Shown one piece after another: positions 62,085-64,000 of a stretch of DNA of 64,000 nt; the stretch's first letter is position 1; every line of letters starts with the position of its first letter. Origin of the DNA: Collinsella sp. (GTDB taxonomy: Bacteria; Actinomycetota; Coriobacteriia; Coriobacteriales; Coriobacteriaceae); contig JAHAGQ010000004.1 in the NCBI GenBank assembly GCA_018373675.1, positions 60,242-124,241 of the forward strand. The letters are read 5' to 3'. The position numbers and the translations under genes are program-made. The notes beneath the pieces are model-generated. The model searched no databases, was not told the origin of the DNA, and worked only from the letters and a program-made list of their open reading frames with translations.

Positions 62085-62195
62085 CTGAGGGCTAACCTTC
62101 GCGGACGTCCTCGGACATGAAAGAACCCCTGCTGCGCATTACGTGCGGCGGGGGTTCTTTCGTCCTGCGGAGTGTCCGCGAAGGTTAGCCCTCAG
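62085..62195. terminator. Nested hairpin downstream of nifJ
   Basis: The outer arms ctgagggctaaccttcgcgg (62085 on) and their exact reverse complement (to 62195) are 22 bases and perfect. The inner arms gaaagaacccc (62119-62129) and ggggttctttc (62151-62161) form the second stem. It is a strong, symmetric structure, read on both strands, so likely a bidirectional terminator or a processed RNA. Confidence 0.7.
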
Positions 62196-62722
62196 ATCCT
62201 GCTACGGCTACGTCCTCGGATTGTGTGGGCGGATGACGGATGTGGTTGGTCGGGTATTCCGTCTCCTTCGCCGTTTCGTGGTTTTGCCGCGAAACCTCGC
62301 GCCACTTTGGGGATGGATGGGGGACTTGGCTGTTGCCGCCTTTTCAGAGCCCTTCTTTATTCCTTATGCTGGATGAAAAGCCCCTTGTTTTTGCAGGGGT
62401 GCATACTCGACTTATAAGTGCATAGAATCTCGTATAGTGCGAGTAAGATATTGCGCTGTCTGTTTTGTGTTTAGCAAAGATATAGTTTGCATAATCTGGT
62501 CTAATCCCTGCTCTATTAAAATAAAGTTGCACGTAAATGGCGTAGATATGCTTGAGCTGGGGTTCTGTACGCTGAGCGGATAAAAACGACCGTTCACCGT
62601 TCCGCTATTTTCAAAATGAATAAAATGAGCGATAAAGAGAATATAAACCTTAATAAACTCGCGTATCGCACGGACGCGGGTTATTAATGGGTTGTAGGCC
62701 TTTTACAGAAAGGATTCCAGCA
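62196..62722 (+). other. Gene-free, AT-richer stretch between nifJ and arcC
   Basis: No gene found in about 500 bases. Short palindromes near 62405-62450 and AT-rich runs near 62590-62680 are likely to hold the arcC promoter and its control sites. The ribosome-binding site of arcC is agaaagga. Confidence 0.5.
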
Positions 62723-63685
62723 ATGTCTAAGCCTCTTGGCAAGCCCGATCGTATTGTCGTCGCCCTTGGCGGCAACGCCCTCGGCAACAACCCCGTCGAG
62801 CAGATCGAGGCCGTGAGCAACACCGCCCACGCTCTCCTCGGTCTCATCGAGCAGGGCAACGAGATCATCATCACCCACGGCAACGGCCCGCAGGTCGGCA
62901 TGATCCAGAACGCTTTCGCCGCTGCCCACGATGCCATCGGTACCCCCGAGATGCCGCTGCCCGAGTGCGGCGCCATGTCCCAGGGCTACATTGGTTATCA
63001 CCTGCAGCAGGGCATCGGCCGCGAGATGCACAAGCGCTATAAGCGTTGGCACGCCGCCACCGTCGTCACCCAGATCGAGTGCGACCCCGACGATCCCGCG
63101 TTCAAGAACCCGACCAAGCCGATCGGCCCCTTCTACACCGAGGAGCAGGCCAAGGAGTTCATGGCCGAGGATCCCTCCAAGGTCTTCGTCGAGGATTCCG
63201 GCCGCGGCTGGCGTCGCGTCGTCGCTTCCCCCGATCCCAAGAAGATCGTCGAGGCTGACTCCATCCTCAACCTGCTCGACAACGAGTTCATCGTCATCGC
63301 CTGCGGTGGCGGCGGCATCCCCGTCGTCCGCGACTACGAGAACAAGGGCTGCTACAAGGGCGTTCCCGCCGTCATCGACAAGGACCTGGGCGGCGAGCTG
63401 CTGGCCGAGGACTGCGACGCCGACGTTCTGTTCCTGCTGACCGCCGTTGAGCATGTCGCCATCAACTTCGGCAAGCCCAACCAGGAGGAGCTCGAGGACC
63501 TCACCGCCGACGAGGCCGAGCGCCTGGCCGACGAGGGCCAGTTCGGCAAGGGTTCCATGGAGCCCAAGGTCCGCGCTGCCATCAAGTTCGCCCGTTCCCG
63601 CAAGGGCCGCACCTGCATCATCGGCGCTCTGGACAAGGCCGCCGAGACCATGGCCGGCCTCTCCGGTACCCGCATCCACGAGTAG
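62723..63685 (+). CDS. arcC: Carbamate kinase
   Basis: A 320-residue enzyme: carbamoyl phosphate + ADP give ATP, CO2 and NH3, the ATP-yielding step of the arginine deiminase pathway and of related routes. The ATG at 62723 starts MSKPLGKPDRIVVALGGNAL; an in-frame start at 62687 lacks a ribosome-binding site. The family motifs are VALGGNALGNNP, THGNGPQVG and the central GRGWRRVVASPDP. No arcA, arcB or arcD is in the window, so it is an orphan arcC here. A terminator follows. Confidence 0.95.
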   Translation: MSKPLGKPDRIVVALGGNALGNNPVEQIEAVSNTAHALLGLIEQGNEIIITHGNGPQVGMIQNAFAAAHDAIGTPEMPLPECGAMSQGYIGYHLQQGIGREMHKRYKRWHAATVVTQIECDPDDPAFKNPTKPIGPFYTEEQAKEFMAEDPSKVFVEDSGRGWRRVVASPDPKKIVEADSILNLLDNEFIVIACGGGGIPVVRDYENKGCYKGVPAVIDKDLGGELLAEDCDADVLFLLTAVEHVAINFGKPNQEELEDLTADEAERLADEGQFGKGSMEPKVRAAIKFARSRKGRTCIIGALDKAAETMAGLSGTRIHE

Positions 63686-63707
63686 TCTCTACTCTGTTGC
63701 CTCTCTC

Positions 63708-63731
63708 GTGGGCGCCAGGCAAAGCGCCCAC
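63708..63731. repeat. Hairpin after arcC
   Basis: gtgggcgc (63708-63715) and gcgcccac (63724-63731) are perfect inverted repeats. Confidence 0.45.
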
Positions 63732-63750
63732 AAACTAGCCTCTCTTCCTG

Positions 63751-63786
63751 AGCCCCGCAGTCCGCTCCGGCTGCGGGGCTTTTGCT
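63751..63786 (+). terminator. Terminator of arcC
   Basis: agccccgcag (63751-63760) pairs with ctgcggggct (63771-63780), followed by tttgctatt. Confidence 0.85.
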
Positions 63787-63872
63787 ATTCACCTAGTCAT
63801 TGGGGACAAACCCGGCACTTGGGGACGGTCCTTTCCTGCCGGCAGCTTGGGACAGTCCTTAATAGTCATTGG

Positions 63873-63908
63873 GGACGTTCTTAAACGACTAGCCAAACAA
63901 GAACGTCC
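63873..63908. repeat. ttggggacgttctt intergenic hairpin
   Basis: ggacgttctt (63873-63882) and aagaacgtcc (63899-63908) form a hairpin. Related ttgggga and ttgggac units lie at about 63799, 63820, 63847 and 63869. The last 315 bases of the window hold no gene that I can support. Confidence 0.55.
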
Positions 63909-64000
63909 ATTACAGTCGAAATTGTCAGCCCGGGACCATCTCGGGCTACGATTGAGGCGCGCCCAGAACGGGCCGCCGACCGGGCGCCCGCGCACGGCCG

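Overview
The window reads as a high-GC Gram-positive chromosome, most likely a gut member of the Coriobacteriia (Collinsella or a close relative). This is inferred from four things: GC-rich codon use, an actinobacterial-type kinase/FHA/PP2C/cell-wall operon, an anaerobe's pyruvate:ferredoxin oxidoreductase, and an N-terminal-His HypA. No species is proven by the sequence alone.

Layout. Positions 1-14386 are core or near-core: the 3' part of clpB, a lone AAA/DUF4143-type ATPase, an acidic membrane protein, a TetR regulator with a membrane protein diverging from a 925-residue Fe-S/FAD oxidoreductase followed by hypA, and a complete mannose-type PTS operon (manXYZ plus a DUF956/ManO-like gene). 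A tRNA-Arg(CCT) follows at 14387-14462.

Two integrative elements sit in tandem in that tRNA. Copies of the tRNA 3' end lie at 14418-14463, 25204-25249 and 38604-38649. Element 1 (about 10.8 kb) carries a restriction-modification system resembling type IIB BcgI, whose specificity gene is split at a GA dinucleotide tract. It also has a relaxase, a VirD4-like coupling protein, a MobC-like protein, a DnaB-type ATPase, a small winged-helix/Xis-like protein, an unknown protein and a tyrosine integrase. Element 2 (about 13.4 kb) has its own MobC/relaxase pair of the same relaxase family, but no coupling protein. Its cargo is a large wall-anchored CAP-domain coiled-coil surface protein, a secreted Ser/Lys-rich protein, a 41-residue hydrophobic peptide, three consecutive overlapping metallophosphoesterase genes, a coiled-coil protein, a winged-helix protein, an Xis-like protein and a second integrase. 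Neither element encodes a visible type IV secretion channel, so both look mobilisable rather than self-transmissible.

From 38650 onward the sequence is core again. The minus-strand operon 48991-38928 encodes kinase, FhaA-like, FhaB-like, PP2C phosphatase, a single-chain SEDS (FtsW/RodA) plus penicillin-binding-protein fusion, and a PASTA kinase (PknB). This is the actinobacterial growth/division phospho-signalling operon with rodA and pbpA fused. Then come dnaX, ybaB and recR. A second plus-strand signalling cluster follows (secreted protein, kinase with C-terminal membrane helices, FHA protein). The last genes are nifJ and arcC, each flanked by long intergenic stretches with strong hairpins.

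Recurrent non-coding structure is prominent: inverted-repeat hairpins built on agttgcggtgaaatag, a seven-unit alternating array of gggacacagtttcc-like units before the tRNA, and operator-like palindromes at several promoters.
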